Below, in pieces: positions 16,738-25,500 of a DNA stretch of 45,684 bases (the stretch's first letter is position 1; every line of letters starts with the position of its first letter). The DNA is from Methylobacterium longum (GTDB lineage: Bacteria > Pseudomonadota > Alphaproteobacteria > Rhizobiales > Beijerinckiaceae). Below the pieces are notes generated by a model. It saw only the letters and a program-made list of their open reading frames with translations, was not told the origin of the DNA and ran no database searches. The translations under genes were made by a program, and so were the position numbers. The stretch is from positions 1 to 45,684 of the forward strand of contig NZ_BPQS01000041.1 of the NCBI RefSeq assembly GCF_022179385.1. The letters run 5' to 3'.

Positions 16738-17726
16738 GGCGCGGACTTCCCGCGCCCGCGACGCGCTGCCCGCTCACGGTCGTCGGCGGCTTCCTCGGAG
16801 CCGGGAAGACGACGCTTCTGAACCGGCTGCTCGCCGGCTCCCAGGGCCGCTACGCGGTGCTGGTCAACGATTTCGGGGCGATCAACGTCGATGCCGGCCT
16901 GATCCAGGACCATGACGGGCAGACCCTGCGGCTGACCAATGGCTGCGTCTGCTGCAGCCTCGCGGACGGCTTCCTCGACACGCTGATGCGCGTCCTCGCG
17001 GAGCCCGAACCTTTCGATCACATCGTCATCGAGGCGAGCGGCGTCGGCGATCCGGGCGCCATCGCGGAGATCGCCCTGGTGGAGCCCGGCCTCGTCCTGC
17101 GCGGCGTCGTCGTGCTGGCGGATGCCGAGCGCCTGCCGGGCCTCGCCGCCGACCCGCGCCTGGGCGACACGCTCGCCCGCCAGATCCGCGCCGCCGATCT
17201 CCTCGTGCTGAACAAGCGCGACCTCGTGGATGCGTCCGGCCGCGCGGCCGCCCGGACGACGCTCGCCGCCCTCGCGCCCGGCATCCCGGTGGTGGAGACC
17301 GTGGCGGCCGCGCTGCCCGAGGCGGTCTTCGATCTGGGCGGCGAGGGTCCGGAACGGGCCCGGCGGGGATCTACCCGGCTGCGCGCCGAGGCGGTGACGC
17401 ACGAGGCGGCCTTCCAGCGCCTGCTCTACAGGCGCGCCGGCGCGTTCGATCGCGCCGGGCTCGAGCGTGCGCTCACCGGCATGCCGGCCTCGCTCCTGCG
17501 GCTGAAGGGGCGCCTCGGTCTGGCCGACAGGTCCGAGATGCATCTGCTTCAGATGGTCGGGCGCCGCTGGAGCCTGTCGCCGCTGCCGGAGCCCGCACCC
17601 GACGCGGCCGAGCTCGTCGGCATCGCGGCGACCGATCCCGAAGCCGGCCCGGCGCTGGCCGGCCTCCTCGACGCCGCGTTGCGACCCCCGCAAACCCCAC
17701 ACGGAGACCGAAACCGATGCGCCTGA
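16734..17726 (+). CDS. COG0523 (CobW/ZNG1-like) GTPase, putative metallochaperone
   Basis: 330-residue G3E-family P-loop GTPase. Walker A is GFLGAGKTT (residues 19-27), the metal-binding motif is CVCC (Cys71, Cys73, Cys74 of the family CxCC), and the base-specificity motif is NKRD. A CobW C-terminal domain follows (about 220-310). These proteins deliver or insert metals, often zinc or cobalt, into client enzymes. Here it overlaps the amidohydrolase gene by 4 bp and the binding-protein gene by 10 bp, so the likely client is the upstream metal-dependent amidohydrolase. No cobalamin genes are nearby, which argues against a role in cobalamin synthesis. Confidence 0.88.
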   Translation: MRRGLPAPATRCPLTVVGGFLGAGKTTLLNRLLAGSQGRYAVLVNDFGAINVDAGLIQDHDGQTLRLTNGCVCCSLADGFLDTLMRVLAEPEPFDHIVIEASGVGDPGAIAEIALVEPGLVLRGVVVLADAERLPGLAADPRLGDTLARQIRAADLLVLNKRDLVDASGRAAARTTLAALAPGIPVVETVAAALPEAVFDLGGEGPERARRGSTRLRAEAVTHEAAFQRLLYRRAGAFDRAGLERALTGMPASLLRLKGRLGLADRSEMHLLQMVGRRWSLSPLPEPAPDAAELVGIAATDPEAGPALAGLLDAALRPPQTPHGDRNRCA

Positions 17727-19336
17727 CCAAACGCACGCTCCTCGGCGCCGGCCTCTCGGTCCTCGCCGCGCCCCTGACGGCCCCGATCCTCGACCTGCCG
17801 AAGGCGCTGGCCGACGACGCGGCCGCGCCGCTGGTGATCGGCACCAACCAAGTGCCGCGCCACTTCAACGGCGCCGTGCAGTCCGGCATCGCAACCGGGA
17901 TGGTCTCGACGCAGATCTTCGCGAGCCCGCTGCGCTACGACGACCAGTGGAACCCGCAACCCTATCTGGCCAAATCCTGGACGATCGCCCCCGACAACCT
18001 CAGCGTGACGCTCCACCTCGTGGACAACGCCGTGTTCCACGACGGCCACCCGCTGACCGCGGAGGATGTCGCCTTCTCGATCGGGGTGATCAAGGCCAAC
18101 CACCCGTTCCAGACCATGCTGGAGCCGGTCTCCACGGTCGAGACCCCCGACGCCCACACGGTCATCATCCGGCTCGCGCGCCCGCATCCGGCGCTGCTGC
18201 TGGCCATGTCGCCCGGCCTGATGCCGATCCTGCCCAAGCACGTCTACGGCGACGGCCACGACATCAAGACCCATCCGGCCAACCTGAAGCCCGTCGGCTC
18301 GGGTCCGTTCAAGTTCGTCGACTACAAGCAGGGCGAGTCGATCCAGCTCGAGCGGTTCGACCGATTCTTCATCCCCGGTCGGCCCAGACTGGCGCGGCTC
18401 GTCTACCGGATCCTGCCGGACCAGAACAGCCTCGTCATCGCCACCGAGCGGCGCGAGATCGGCATGCTGCCGTTCCTCTCCGCGGTGCGGGACATCGAGC
18501 GCCTCGCCAAGGCACCGACCCTCACGGTGACGGATCGCGGCTTCGAGGGGATCGGCCCGATCAACTGGCTGGCCTTCAACTGCGGGAAGAAGCCGCTCGA
18601 CGACGTGCGCGTCCGTCGGGCCATCGCGCTGGCGGCCAACCGCGACTTCATCACCGGCAAGCTGCTCGGCGGCGTGGCGAAGGCGGCCACCGGCCCGATC
18701 GTGCCGGGCTCGCCGTTCTACGAGCCGGCCGTCGACCCCTACAAGCTCGACGTCGCCAAGGCGGACGCCCTGCTCGACGAGGCCGGCCTGAAGAAGGGGC
18801 CGGACGGCACGCGGCTCCAGCTCACCATCGACTACATCCCCAACGACAACGACCAGCAGCGCAACGTCGCCGAGTACCTGCGGGCCGGCCTCAAGCGGAT
18901 CGGCATCGCGCTGCAGGTCCGGGCCGCGCCGGACTTTCCGACCTGGGCGCAGCGCGTCTCCAACTTCGACTTCGACCTGACCATGGACAACGTCTTCAAC
19001 TGGGGCGACCCGGTGATCGGCGTGGCGCGGACCTACCTGTCGACCAACATCCGCAAGGGCGTCATCTGGTCGAACACTCAGCAGTACAAGAACCCGAAGG
19101 TCGACGAACTGCTGAACGCCGCCGCGGTCGAGACCGACCTGCAGAAGCGCAAGGCACTCTACGACGCATTCCAGACGATCGTCGTGTCCGAGGCGCCGAT
19201 CGCCTATCTCAACCTCACGCCCTACAAGGCGGTCTACGACAAGCGCCTGACGAACCTGCCCCTGTCGATCTGGGGACCGCTCTCGCCCCTCGACGAGGTT
19301 GCCTGGGCGCAGGGCGCCGCGGGGGCCGAGCGATGA
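17717..19336 (+). CDS. ABC transporter substrate-binding protein (SBP_bac_5, peptide/opine/nickel family)
   Basis: 539-residue periplasmic binding protein for the importer encoded next. It begins with a basic, hydrophobic signal peptide (MRLTKRTLLGAGLSVLAAP, cleaved near LADDAA), with a weak Tat-like KR rather than RR. Family features include LAKSWTIAPDNLSVTLHL, HDGHPLTAEDVAFSI and PVGSGPFKF. This class binds di/oligopeptides, opines, glutathione, nickel chelates and similar; the ligand is not readable from sequence. Its start lies inside the end of the GTPase gene, so the transporter is translated together with the amidohydrolase and GTPase. Confidence 0.93.
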   Translation: MRLTKRTLLGAGLSVLAAPLTAPILDLPKALADDAAAPLVIGTNQVPRHFNGAVQSGIATGMVSTQIFASPLRYDDQWNPQPYLAKSWTIAPDNLSVTLHLVDNAVFHDGHPLTAEDVAFSIGVIKANHPFQTMLEPVSTVETPDAHTVIIRLARPHPALLLAMSPGLMPILPKHVYGDGHDIKTHPANLKPVGSGPFKFVDYKQGESIQLERFDRFFIPGRPRLARLVYRILPDQNSLVIATERREIGMLPFLSAVRDIERLAKAPTLTVTDRGFEGIGPINWLAFNCGKKPLDDVRVRRAIALAANRDFITGKLLGGVAKAATGPIVPGSPFYEPAVDPYKLDVAKADALLDEAGLKKGPDGTRLQLTIDYIPNDNDQQRNVAEYLRAGLKRIGIALQVRAAPDFPTWAQRVSNFDFDLTMDNVFNWGDPVIGVARTYLSTNIRKGVIWSNTQQYKNPKVDELLNAAAVETDLQKRKALYDAFQTIVVSEAPIAYLNLTPYKAVYDKRLTNLPLSIWGPLSPLDEVAWAQGAAGAER

Positions 19337-20316
19337 CGGGCCTGCGCAGCCTCGGCGCGACTGCGGCGAACGCCGGCGGCCTGCTGCTCGCCGTGGTGGT
19401 GCTGAACTTCCTGCTGATCCAGGCCGCGCCGGGTGATCCGGCGCAGGTCATCGCCGGGGAGATGGGCGGCGCCTCGCCGGAGATCATGGCGGAGATCCGC
19501 ACCCGCTACGGCCTCGACCGCAGCCTCCCCGAGCAGCTCGCGACCTATGTCGGCAAGGTCGCGCGGGGGGATCTCGGCTACTCGTTCTACTTCAACGAGC
19601 CGGTCTCGCGCCTCATCCTCGGGCGGCTGCCAGCCACCGCCCTGCTGGTCCTGTCGGCCCTCGCCCTCGCGGTCCTGGCCGGGGCCGGCCTCGGAATCCT
19701 GGGCGCCCGCAGGCCGAACGGCTTCGTCAGTCACGCGGTCTCCCTGGTGGCGATCGCCGGCAACGCCGCGCCAGTCTTCTGGACAGGCCTGATGCTGCTG
19801 GTCGTGTTCGCCTCCCTGTGGCCGGTGCTCCCGGTCGCCGGGATGGAGGATGTGGCCACCCCGCGCCACGGCCTCGCCTACGGCCTCGACGTCGCACGGC
19901 ACCTGGTCCTGCCGGGGCTGACCCTCGGCATCGTCTACGTCGCGCAGTACAGCCGCCTGATGCGCGCCAGCATGATCGACGCGCTCAACGCTGACTACGT
20001 CCGGACCGCCCGGGCCAAGGGCCTGCCGGAGCGGATCGTGATCGGCAAGCACGCGCTGCGCAACGCGCTGATCCCCCTCGTCACCATGGTCGGGCTCCAG
20101 TTCGGGCAGCTCTTCGCGGGGGCGATCCTGGTCGAGACCGTGTTCGCGTGGCCGGGGCTCGGCCGGCTGACCTTCGACTCGATTCTGCGGCGCGACTACC
20201 CGACGCTGCTCGGCATCCTGTTCTGCTCGGCGCTGCTGGTCATCGCGGCGAACCTCGTCACCGACCTCCTCTACCGCCTGATCGATCCGCGGATCCGCGC
20301 CGGGAGGCCGGCATGA
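19333..20316 (+). CDS. ABC transporter permease (DppB-like)
   Basis: 327-residue inner-membrane permease. The N-terminal membrane helix (GGLLLAVVVLNFLLIQAAPGDPA) leads into the characteristic AAPGDPA block, and six membrane segments can be seen in all. The EAA loop appears as DYVRTARAKGLPERIVIGKHALRNALIP near residues 220-245, the contact site for the ATPases. The ATG at 19333 overlaps the stop of the binding-protein gene. First of the two permeases of a peptide-type importer. Confidence 0.93.
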   Translation: MTGLRSLGATAANAGGLLLAVVVLNFLLIQAAPGDPAQVIAGEMGGASPEIMAEIRTRYGLDRSLPEQLATYVGKVARGDLGYSFYFNEPVSRLILGRLPATALLVLSALALAVLAGAGLGILGARRPNGFVSHAVSLVAIAGNAAPVFWTGLMLLVVFASLWPVLPVAGMEDVATPRHGLAYGLDVARHLVLPGLTLGIVYVAQYSRLMRASMIDALNADYVRTARAKGLPERIVIGKHALRNALIPLVTMVGLQFGQLFAGAILVETVFAWPGLGRLTFDSILRRDYPTLLGILFCSALLVIAANLVTDLLYRLIDPRIRAGRPA

Positions 20317-21236
20317 GCGCCCTCGTCGCGGCCGAACCGGCGGTGCGGCCCCAGCCGGTGCGATCCGAGACGGCAGCGCCGATGCCGCGCCCGGCCTCGA
20401 ATCCCGGCCTCGCCGCGCTGGGCCTGTTCCTGCGCAACCCGAGCGGGCTCCTGGGCCTCGCCATCCTGACTGGCCTGCTGTTCGCCGCGCTGGCGGGCCC
20501 GCACCTCTACGGAGTCGATCCGTTCGAGATCGTCGGCGCCCCGTTCCAGCCCCCCGGGGGCGACCCGGTGCTCGGCACCGATTACCTCGGCCAGGATATC
20601 CTGGCGGCCCTGCTCCAGGGCGGCCGCGCGACCCTGCTGGTCGGCTTCTCGGCGGCACTCCTCACCGTGGTGATCGGCGTGACCTTCGGGGCGTTGGCGG
20701 GCTTCTTCGGCGGCCGGGTCGACGCGGCACTGATGAAGGTCACCGAGTTCTTCCAGGTGCTGCCGACCCTGCTGTTCGCGATGGTCCTGGTCACCCTGTT
20801 CGGCCAGAGGATCGTGATCACGACGATCGCCATCGGGATCGTCTCCTGGCCGCCCACCGCCCGGTTGACCCGGGCCGAGTTCCTGCGCTTGCGCGGCCTC
20901 GACTTCGTCAAGGCGGCCCGGGCGGCCGGCGCGGGCCCGTTCTACCTGATCGGCCGGGTGATCCTGCCGAACGCCGCGCCGCCGATCGTGGTCTCCGCGA
21001 CGCTGGCGATCGGCACCGCGGTGCTGTTCGAGGGGGCCCTGAGCTTCCTCGGGCTGGGCGACCCCAACGTGATGAGCTGGGGGCTGATGATCGGGCAGAA
21101 CCGCGCCTACGCCCTGGAGGCGTGGTGGACCGTGCTGCTGCCCGGCGCGGCGATCTTCCTCGCGGTCCTCGGCGTCAGCCTCGTGGGTGACGCGGTCAAC
21201 GACGCGGTGAATCCGCGCCTGCGCAAGCGGAGCTGA
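20313..21236 (+). CDS. ABC transporter permease (DppC-like)
   Basis: 307-residue permease, partner of the preceding one. The N-terminal 30 residues are polar and proline-rich, followed by a membrane helix (LGLAILTGLLFAALAGPHL) and the family motif LGTDYLGQDILAALLQGGRATL. The EAA loop is FVKAARAAGAGPFYLIGRVILPNA. The C-terminal SFLGLGDPNVMSWG block is typical of DppC. ATGA overlap with the upstream permease indicates coupled translation. Confidence 0.93.
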   Translation: MSALVAAEPAVRPQPVRSETAAPMPRPASNPGLAALGLFLRNPSGLLGLAILTGLLFAALAGPHLYGVDPFEIVGAPFQPPGGDPVLGTDYLGQDILAALLQGGRATLLVGFSAALLTVVIGVTFGALAGFFGGRVDAALMKVTEFFQVLPTLLFAMVLVTLFGQRIVITTIAIGIVSWPPTARLTRAEFLRLRGLDFVKAARAAGAGPFYLIGRVILPNAAPPIVVSATLAIGTAVLFEGALSFLGLGDPNVMSWGLMIGQNRAYALEAWWTVLLPGAAIFLAVLGVSLVGDAVNDAVNPRLRKRS

Positions 21237-21239
21237 GCG

Positions 21240-22235
21240 ATGGCCCCCGTTCTCGCCGTCGAGGACCTGACCGTGACCCTGACGCGGCCGGGCGGCCCCG
21301 TGCCGGTCCTGGAGCGCCTGAGCTTCTCCGTCGAGGCCGGACGCACCGTCGCGCTGGTCGGCGAATCCGGCTGCGGCAAGAGCATGACCGCGCTGGCGAT
21401 CATGGACCTGCTGCCGGAGGGCTTCGCCCGCGCCGGCGGCCGGGTCCTGCTGGCCGGGGAGGACATCGCGGCCGCAAAGCCGGCCCGGCTGCGGGCGCTG
21501 CGCGGCAGCGCGATGTCGATGATCTTCCAGGAGCCGATGACGGCCCTGAATCCAGTCTACACGGTCGGCGACCAGATCGCGGAGGCGCTGCGCCTCCACC
21601 AGCGGCTCGGGCGCCGCGCCGCCCTGGAGCGGGCGCTGGCGATGCTGAGGGCCGTGCAGATCCCCGCGGCCGAGCGGCGCCTGCACGCCTACCCGCACGA
21701 ACTCTCCGGCGGCATGCGCCAGCGGGTGATGATCGCCATGGCGCTGGCCTGCCGGCCCAAGCTCCTCATCGCCGACGAGCCCACCACGGCGCTCGACGTG
21801 ACCGTCCAGGCGCAGGTCTTCGACCTGCTGAAGGCCCTGCAGGACGAGATGGGCACTGCCATCGTGCTGATCACCCACGACCTCGCGGCGGTGGCCGACA
21901 TCGCCGACACCGTGGCGGTGCTCTACGCCGGACGCTGCATCGAGCAGGGCGACAGCCGGTCGGTCATGCGCGCGCCGCAGCATCCCTATACGCGGGGGCT
22001 GATGGGCTGCACGCCGCACCTGCGCCTCGGCGCGGCGGCCGATGCGGGGGTGGGGACGCTGCGCGAGATCCCGGGCCTCGTCCCGCCGCTGGGCCGGCGG
22101 CCGGCGATCTGCGCCTTCGCGGATCGCTGCGGCCGGGCCGACGCCACCTGCCTGGACAATCCCCAGCCGGCCCTGACCGAGGCCGGCCCGGCCCGGGCGG
22201 TGGCCTGCTGGCACCCGGAGGCCCGCGCAGCATGA
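21240..22235 (+). CDS. ABC transporter ATP-binding protein (DppD-like)
   Basis: 331-residue ATPase. Walker A is GESGCGKS (near residue 41), the signature is LSGGMRQR, Walker B is LLIADEPTTALD and the H-loop is ITHD. The C-terminal oligopeptide-transporter extension is present (RRPAICAFADRCGRADATC), with a Cys pattern that in relatives binds an iron-sulfur cluster. It starts 3 bp after the DppC-like gene. It powers the importer together with the next gene. Confidence 0.94.
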   Translation: MAPVLAVEDLTVTLTRPGGPVPVLERLSFSVEAGRTVALVGESGCGKSMTALAIMDLLPEGFARAGGRVLLAGEDIAAAKPARLRALRGSAMSMIFQEPMTALNPVYTVGDQIAEALRLHQRLGRRAALERALAMLRAVQIPAAERRLHAYPHELSGGMRQRVMIAMALACRPKLLIADEPTTALDVTVQAQVFDLLKALQDEMGTAIVLITHDLAAVADIADTVAVLYAGRCIEQGDSRSVMRAPQHPYTRGLMGCTPHLRLGAAADAGVGTLREIPGLVPPLGRRPAICAFADRCGRADATCLDNPQPALTEAGPARAVACWHPEARAA

Positions 22236-23254
22236 CGACGAGCACCGCACCGGCCCCGATCGGAGCCGACCTCCTGCAGGTCAACGACCTGAAGGTCCAC
22301 TTCCCGGTCCCGGGCGGCGGGCGGGTCCACGCGGTCGACGGCGTGAGCTTCGTCGTGCGCCGGGGCGCGAGCTTCGGCATCGTGGGGGAATCCGGTTCGG
22401 GCAAGTCCACTACGGCGCAGGGGATCATGCGCCTCGTCCCGGCGACCGCAGGTCAGGTGGTCCTGCGCGGCGAGGACATCCTCGGCGTCCGGGGCGCCCG
22501 GCTCCGGCAGGCCCGGCGACACATCCAGATGGTGTTCCAGGATCCGTTCGCCTCCCTAGATCCCCGGCGCTGCGCCGGGGATCTCGTGGCCGAGCCGCTG
22601 CGGCTGCTGGAGGGGCTTTCGCGCAGGCAGGCGGCGGCGCGGCTCGACGCGCTGTTCGCCGCGGTGGGCCTGCCGGCCGATGCCCGGAGCCTGTTCCCGC
22701 ATCAGTTCTCGGGCGGGCAGCGCCAGCGCCTGTGCATCGCCCGGGCCCTAGCGACCGGGCCCGACATCATCGTCTGCGACGAGGCGGTGTCGGCCCTCGA
22801 CGTCGCGATCCAGGCGCAGATCCTCAACCTCCTGGCCAAGCTCCAGGCCGAGCGCGGCCTCGCCTACATCTTCATCTCGCACGACCTCGGCGTCGTGCAG
22901 CACCTCTGCGACGAGGTCGCGGTGATGTATCTCGGCCGCATCGTCGAGCAGGCACCGACCCGGACGTTCTTCTCCGCCCCGCACCATCCCTACAGCTGGT
23001 CGCTGATCTCGGCGGCGGTGCCGGCCGGTCCGGCGCGGGACGCCTTCAAGGCGCGCTACCTCGTGCGCGGCGAGCCGCCGAGCCCGATCGATCCGCCCGC
23101 CGGCTGCCGGTTCGCTGGGCGCTGCCCCTTCGCGGTCGAGCGCTGCCGCGCCGAGGATCCCGCCCTGCTGGCGACCGGCCCGGGCCACTACGTCGCCTGT
23201 CACCGGGTCGGCGAGATCGAGGCGCCGGATTTCGACCGGGCGCAGGCGGCCTGA
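22232..23254 (+). CDS. ABC transporter ATP-binding protein (DppF-like)
   Basis: 340-residue ATPase, second of the pair. Walker A is GESGSGKST, the Q-loop is VFQDPFASLDPR, the signature is FSGGQRQR, Walker B is IIVCDEAVSALD and the H-loop is ISHD. The C-terminal CRFAGRCPFAVERC extension is typical of the family. It overlaps the previous gene by 4 bp and is the last gene of the operon; a GC-rich hairpin follows 25 bp after its stop. Confidence 0.94.
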   Translation: MTTSTAPAPIGADLLQVNDLKVHFPVPGGGRVHAVDGVSFVVRRGASFGIVGESGSGKSTTAQGIMRLVPATAGQVVLRGEDILGVRGARLRQARRHIQMVFQDPFASLDPRRCAGDLVAEPLRLLEGLSRRQAAARLDALFAAVGLPADARSLFPHQFSGGQRQRLCIARALATGPDIIVCDEAVSALDVAIQAQILNLLAKLQAERGLAYIFISHDLGVVQHLCDEVAVMYLGRIVEQAPTRTFFSAPHHPYSWSLISAAVPAGPARDAFKARYLVRGEPPSPIDPPAGCRFAGRCPFAVERCRAEDPALLATGPGHYVACHRVGEIEAPDFDRAQAA

Positions 23255-23278
23255 CGTCACACGGTTCCCGATACGAAA

Positions 23279-23304
23279 GGCCGCCCCGAACGCGCGGGGC
23301 GGCC
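23279..23304. terminator. bidirectional terminator-like hairpin
   Basis: GGCCGCCCCG and CGGGGCGGCC form a perfect 10-bp stem around a 6-nt loop AACGCG. It lies between the convergent ATPase and FAD oxidoreductase genes. No strong T-tract is present on either side (only CCTTTC on the minus strand). Confidence 0.65.
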
Positions 23305-23330
23305 CGTCGGGTCCGTCGGCTGCGGCCCGC

Positions 23331-24719
23331 TCAGGCCGCTTCGTCGCGATGGTGGTACCAGCGATACAGCATCCGCTGCCCGAGGCGCCGGAACGGGGCG
23401 AAGGGGTGGCCCGGAAGCGCTCCCTCGAAGATCGGCAGGCCGGCGGGTTTGCGCCCGGCCACCAGCCCGGCGAGCCGACGGCCGGCCTGGGCCGAGAACG
23501 AGACGCCGTTGCCGCCGTAGCCCAGGGCATAGAACAGGGGATCGCCCGGTTCGGGCTGGACGATGCGGGGCATCATGTCGTGGCTGACATCGACCCAGCC
23601 CCACCACGAATAGTCGATCTCGATCCCTTCGAGAGCCGGGAACTTCTGGTGCAGGCCTTCGACCAGCAGGCGGAGGTGGCGCGGATGGGTCGCGTCCGCC
23701 CCCGTGATCGCGCTGCGGCTGCCGATCTGCACCCGGCCGTCGGGGAGCCGGCGATAGTAGAACCGCAGGGTGCGCGTGTCGGTGACGAAGGCGGTGCTGC
23801 GCAGCGTCGCGGCGATCTCGTCGGCGGTCAGGGGCCGCGTGACCAGGGAATTCGACAGGATCGGCATGATCCGGCTGCGCAGGCGGGGGTGCAGCCCTTG
23901 GCTGGTATAGCCGCCGGTGGCGATCGCCACCGCGCGGGCCCGCACGGTCCCGTGGGGCGTCCGCACCCGGAAACCGCCGCCGTCGCGGTCGATCCCGAGC
24001 ACCGGACTGCCGGGGTGGACCTTGGCCCCGGCCGCCCGCGCGGCGCGGAGATAGCCGAAGGCGAACTTGGCCGGATGGATACCGATCCCCAGCGGCTCGT
24101 GGAGCGCGCCGACCGCCCCGGCCTCGTCCATCCAGTCCCGCCGCAGCTCGTCCGCGCCGAGCATCCGGGTGCGGTAGCCGAAGACCGTATTGGCGACCTC
24201 GGACTCGGCCGAGAGCTTGGCGAAGGTGCGGGGCCGATGGGCGACGTAGACGTGGCCGCCGGGCTGTGGATCGGGGTTGAACTCGCGCACCAGGCCGGTG
24301 AAATAATCGAAGCCCTCTAGGATCTCGGCGTGAAGCCGGAGCGCGGTCTCGCGGCCGTAGCGGGCGATCCATTGCGAGCGGCTGAGCCGGCCCGAGGCGT
24401 TCTGGCCCTGGCCGCCGTTGCGGGTGCTGCAGCCCCAGGCGACCCGGTTGGCCTCCAGCACGGTGGCCTTGATGCCGTGGTCCCGGGCGAGGCTGAGGGC
24501 GCAGGACAGGCCGGTGAAGCCCGAACCGACGATCACCACGTCCGCCTCGGTGTCCCCCGTGATCGGGCCGTCATCCGCCGGCGGCGGGCCGGCGGTGGCG
24601 ACCCAGTAGGTCGGCGCGTAGGCGCGGTCCGTCCCCGGGGTGGCGCTGGTCAGCGGGTCGTAGGTCGGATCGTAGGGGGCACCGGTCGGGCGCGGGACGG
24701 GATCGGGGGTCAGGCTCAC
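23331..24719 (-). CDS. FAD-dependent amine oxidoreductase (DAO family, PuuB-like)
   Basis: 462-residue flavoprotein. The dinucleotide motif is VVIVGSGFTGLSCALSLA (about residues 60-77) followed by VLEA, and STRNGGQGQNASG resembles the flavin-contact loop of gamma-glutamylputrescine oxidoreductase-like enzymes. A second glycine-rich block, YALGYGGNGVSFSAQAGRRLAGLVAG, closes the FAD site near the C terminus. Members oxidise primary or secondary amines with oxygen, giving an aldehyde, ammonia (or amine) and peroxide. A GTG start at 24719 is preceded by GAGGGAGG. The upstream SnoaL-like gene ends 12 bp away, so both form one transcript. Confidence 0.88.
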   Translation of the reverse strand: MSLTPDPVPRPTGAPYDPTYDPLTSATPGTDRAYAPTYWVATAGPPPADDGPITGDTEADVVIVGSGFTGLSCALSLARDHGIKATVLEANRVAWGCSTRNGGQGQNASGRLSRSQWIARYGRETALRLHAEILEGFDYFTGLVREFNPDPQPGGHVYVAHRPRTFAKLSAESEVANTVFGYRTRMLGADELRRDWMDEAGAVGALHEPLGIGIHPAKFAFGYLRAARAAGAKVHPGSPVLGIDRDGGGFRVRTPHGTVRARAVAIATGGYTSQGLHPRLRSRIMPILSNSLVTRPLTADEIAATLRSTAFVTDTRTLRFYYRRLPDGRVQIGSRSAITGADATHPRHLRLLVEGLHQKFPALEGIEIDYSWWGWVDVSHDMMPRIVQPEPGDPLFYALGYGGNGVSFSAQAGRRLAGLVAGRKPAGLPIFEGALPGHPFAPFRRLGQRMLYRWYHHRDEAA

Positions 24720-24731
24720 GATCCGCCTCCC

Positions 24732-25130
24732 TCAGGCCGCCTGGACCGGGCGGTCCTTGCGGAAGGCGCTCTTGCGGGCGATCAGCCGGCCCTCGAACAC
24801 GAACAGGTCGACTCCCTCCGCGGCGATCCGGCTGCCATCGGCCCGGGTGCCGGTGAAGAGCCATTCCGACGTGGCCCGCTCCCCCGCCAGCATGTGGCGC
24901 GACACCGTCCAGGCCACGTCCGGCATGTCGGTCCAGACCGCCACGAAGGCCGCCCGTACCGCGTCCCGGCCGGTCAGCCGGCGGCCGTGTGCCTCCGGTC
25001 CGGCTGCGGTGTCGAACACGACCCCCGGCGTGAAGCAGGCCATGACGCCGTCGGCGTCGTGGCGGTTGAAGGCCGCGAACAGGCGCTCCAATAGGGCGTG
25101 GCGCTCCGCCTCGGTCGTCGCTTCATTCAT
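24732..25130 (-). CDS. SnoaL-like / nuclear transport factor 2 fold protein
   Basis: 132-residue protein of the NTF2-like superfamily. Visible features are the N-terminal helix ERLFAAFNRHDADGVMACFTPGVVFDTAAG, the central GRDAVRAAFVAVWTDMPD and the C-terminal strand AEGVDLFVFEGRLIARKSAFRKD. Such proteins act as small hydrolases, isomerases or ligand binders in catabolic clusters; the reaction cannot be named. Start at 25130 follows AAGGGGAG. It is the first gene of the operon with the FAD oxidoreductase and is divergent from the aldehyde dehydrogenase gene. Confidence 0.82.
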   Translation of the reverse strand: MNEATTEAERHALLERLFAAFNRHDADGVMACFTPGVVFDTAAGPEAHGRRLTGRDAVRAAFVAVWTDMPDVAWTVSRHMLAGERATSEWLFTGTRADGSRIAAEGVDLFVFEGRLIARKSAFRKDRPVQAA

Positions 25131-25500
25131 CGCACTGGGCTCCCCTTGCGCGCCCGCAGGCGGCCATCGTCCGCCACGACCTAGCGCCGCCGCCGTCCGC
25201 CCGACGAGGTCCAGGCGGATGCCAACGACGCATCCAGTTGGCGGGTCAGCCGAGGCACCCGACAGGAGCGGCGGAGCGGGTCCGGTCGGCTTCAGGATCC
25301 CCTGAGCGTCGGCCTATCCGCGAGTCCGCTGGAAGCCGGCGTGCGCCGGCTCGGACGCGCGCCGGTGTCCGGACGGCCAAAGCCCGGGGACACCGGGTTG
25401 CGCCTGGCCCGCTCACTCGCCGCCGCCTGGACCTGTCGCGACGCCCGGGGCGCTCGTATCGACGCCAGGATGCCCCAATCCGACCGCGAGTGAGCCGCCC
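25131..25500. other. 370-bp divergent promoter region
   Basis: No gene seen. It separates the SnoaL/FAD oxidoreductase operon from the aldehyde dehydrogenase operon and contains one strong dyad (25334-25351). Confidence 0.5.
25334..25351. promoter_or_regulatory. dyad in the divergent promoter region, candidate operator
   Basis: AGCCGGCG and CGCCGGCT are perfect inverted 8-bp arms around TG. The centre is too small for a stable RNA loop, so a protein site is more likely than a terminator. It could serve the MocR regulator encoded downstream, but MocR sites are often direct repeats. Confidence 0.3.

Noticed and set aside
17947..19332. long plus-strand frame joined to the first permease
   Set aside because: Only the part from 19333 is the permease; the upstream part is an out-of-frame reading of the binding-protein gene.
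20271..22250. 659-codon open frame on the minus strand
   Set aside because: Fully antisense to permease and ATPase genes with strong family matches; composition (Arg, Gln, Asp, Gly) is that of a GC shadow.
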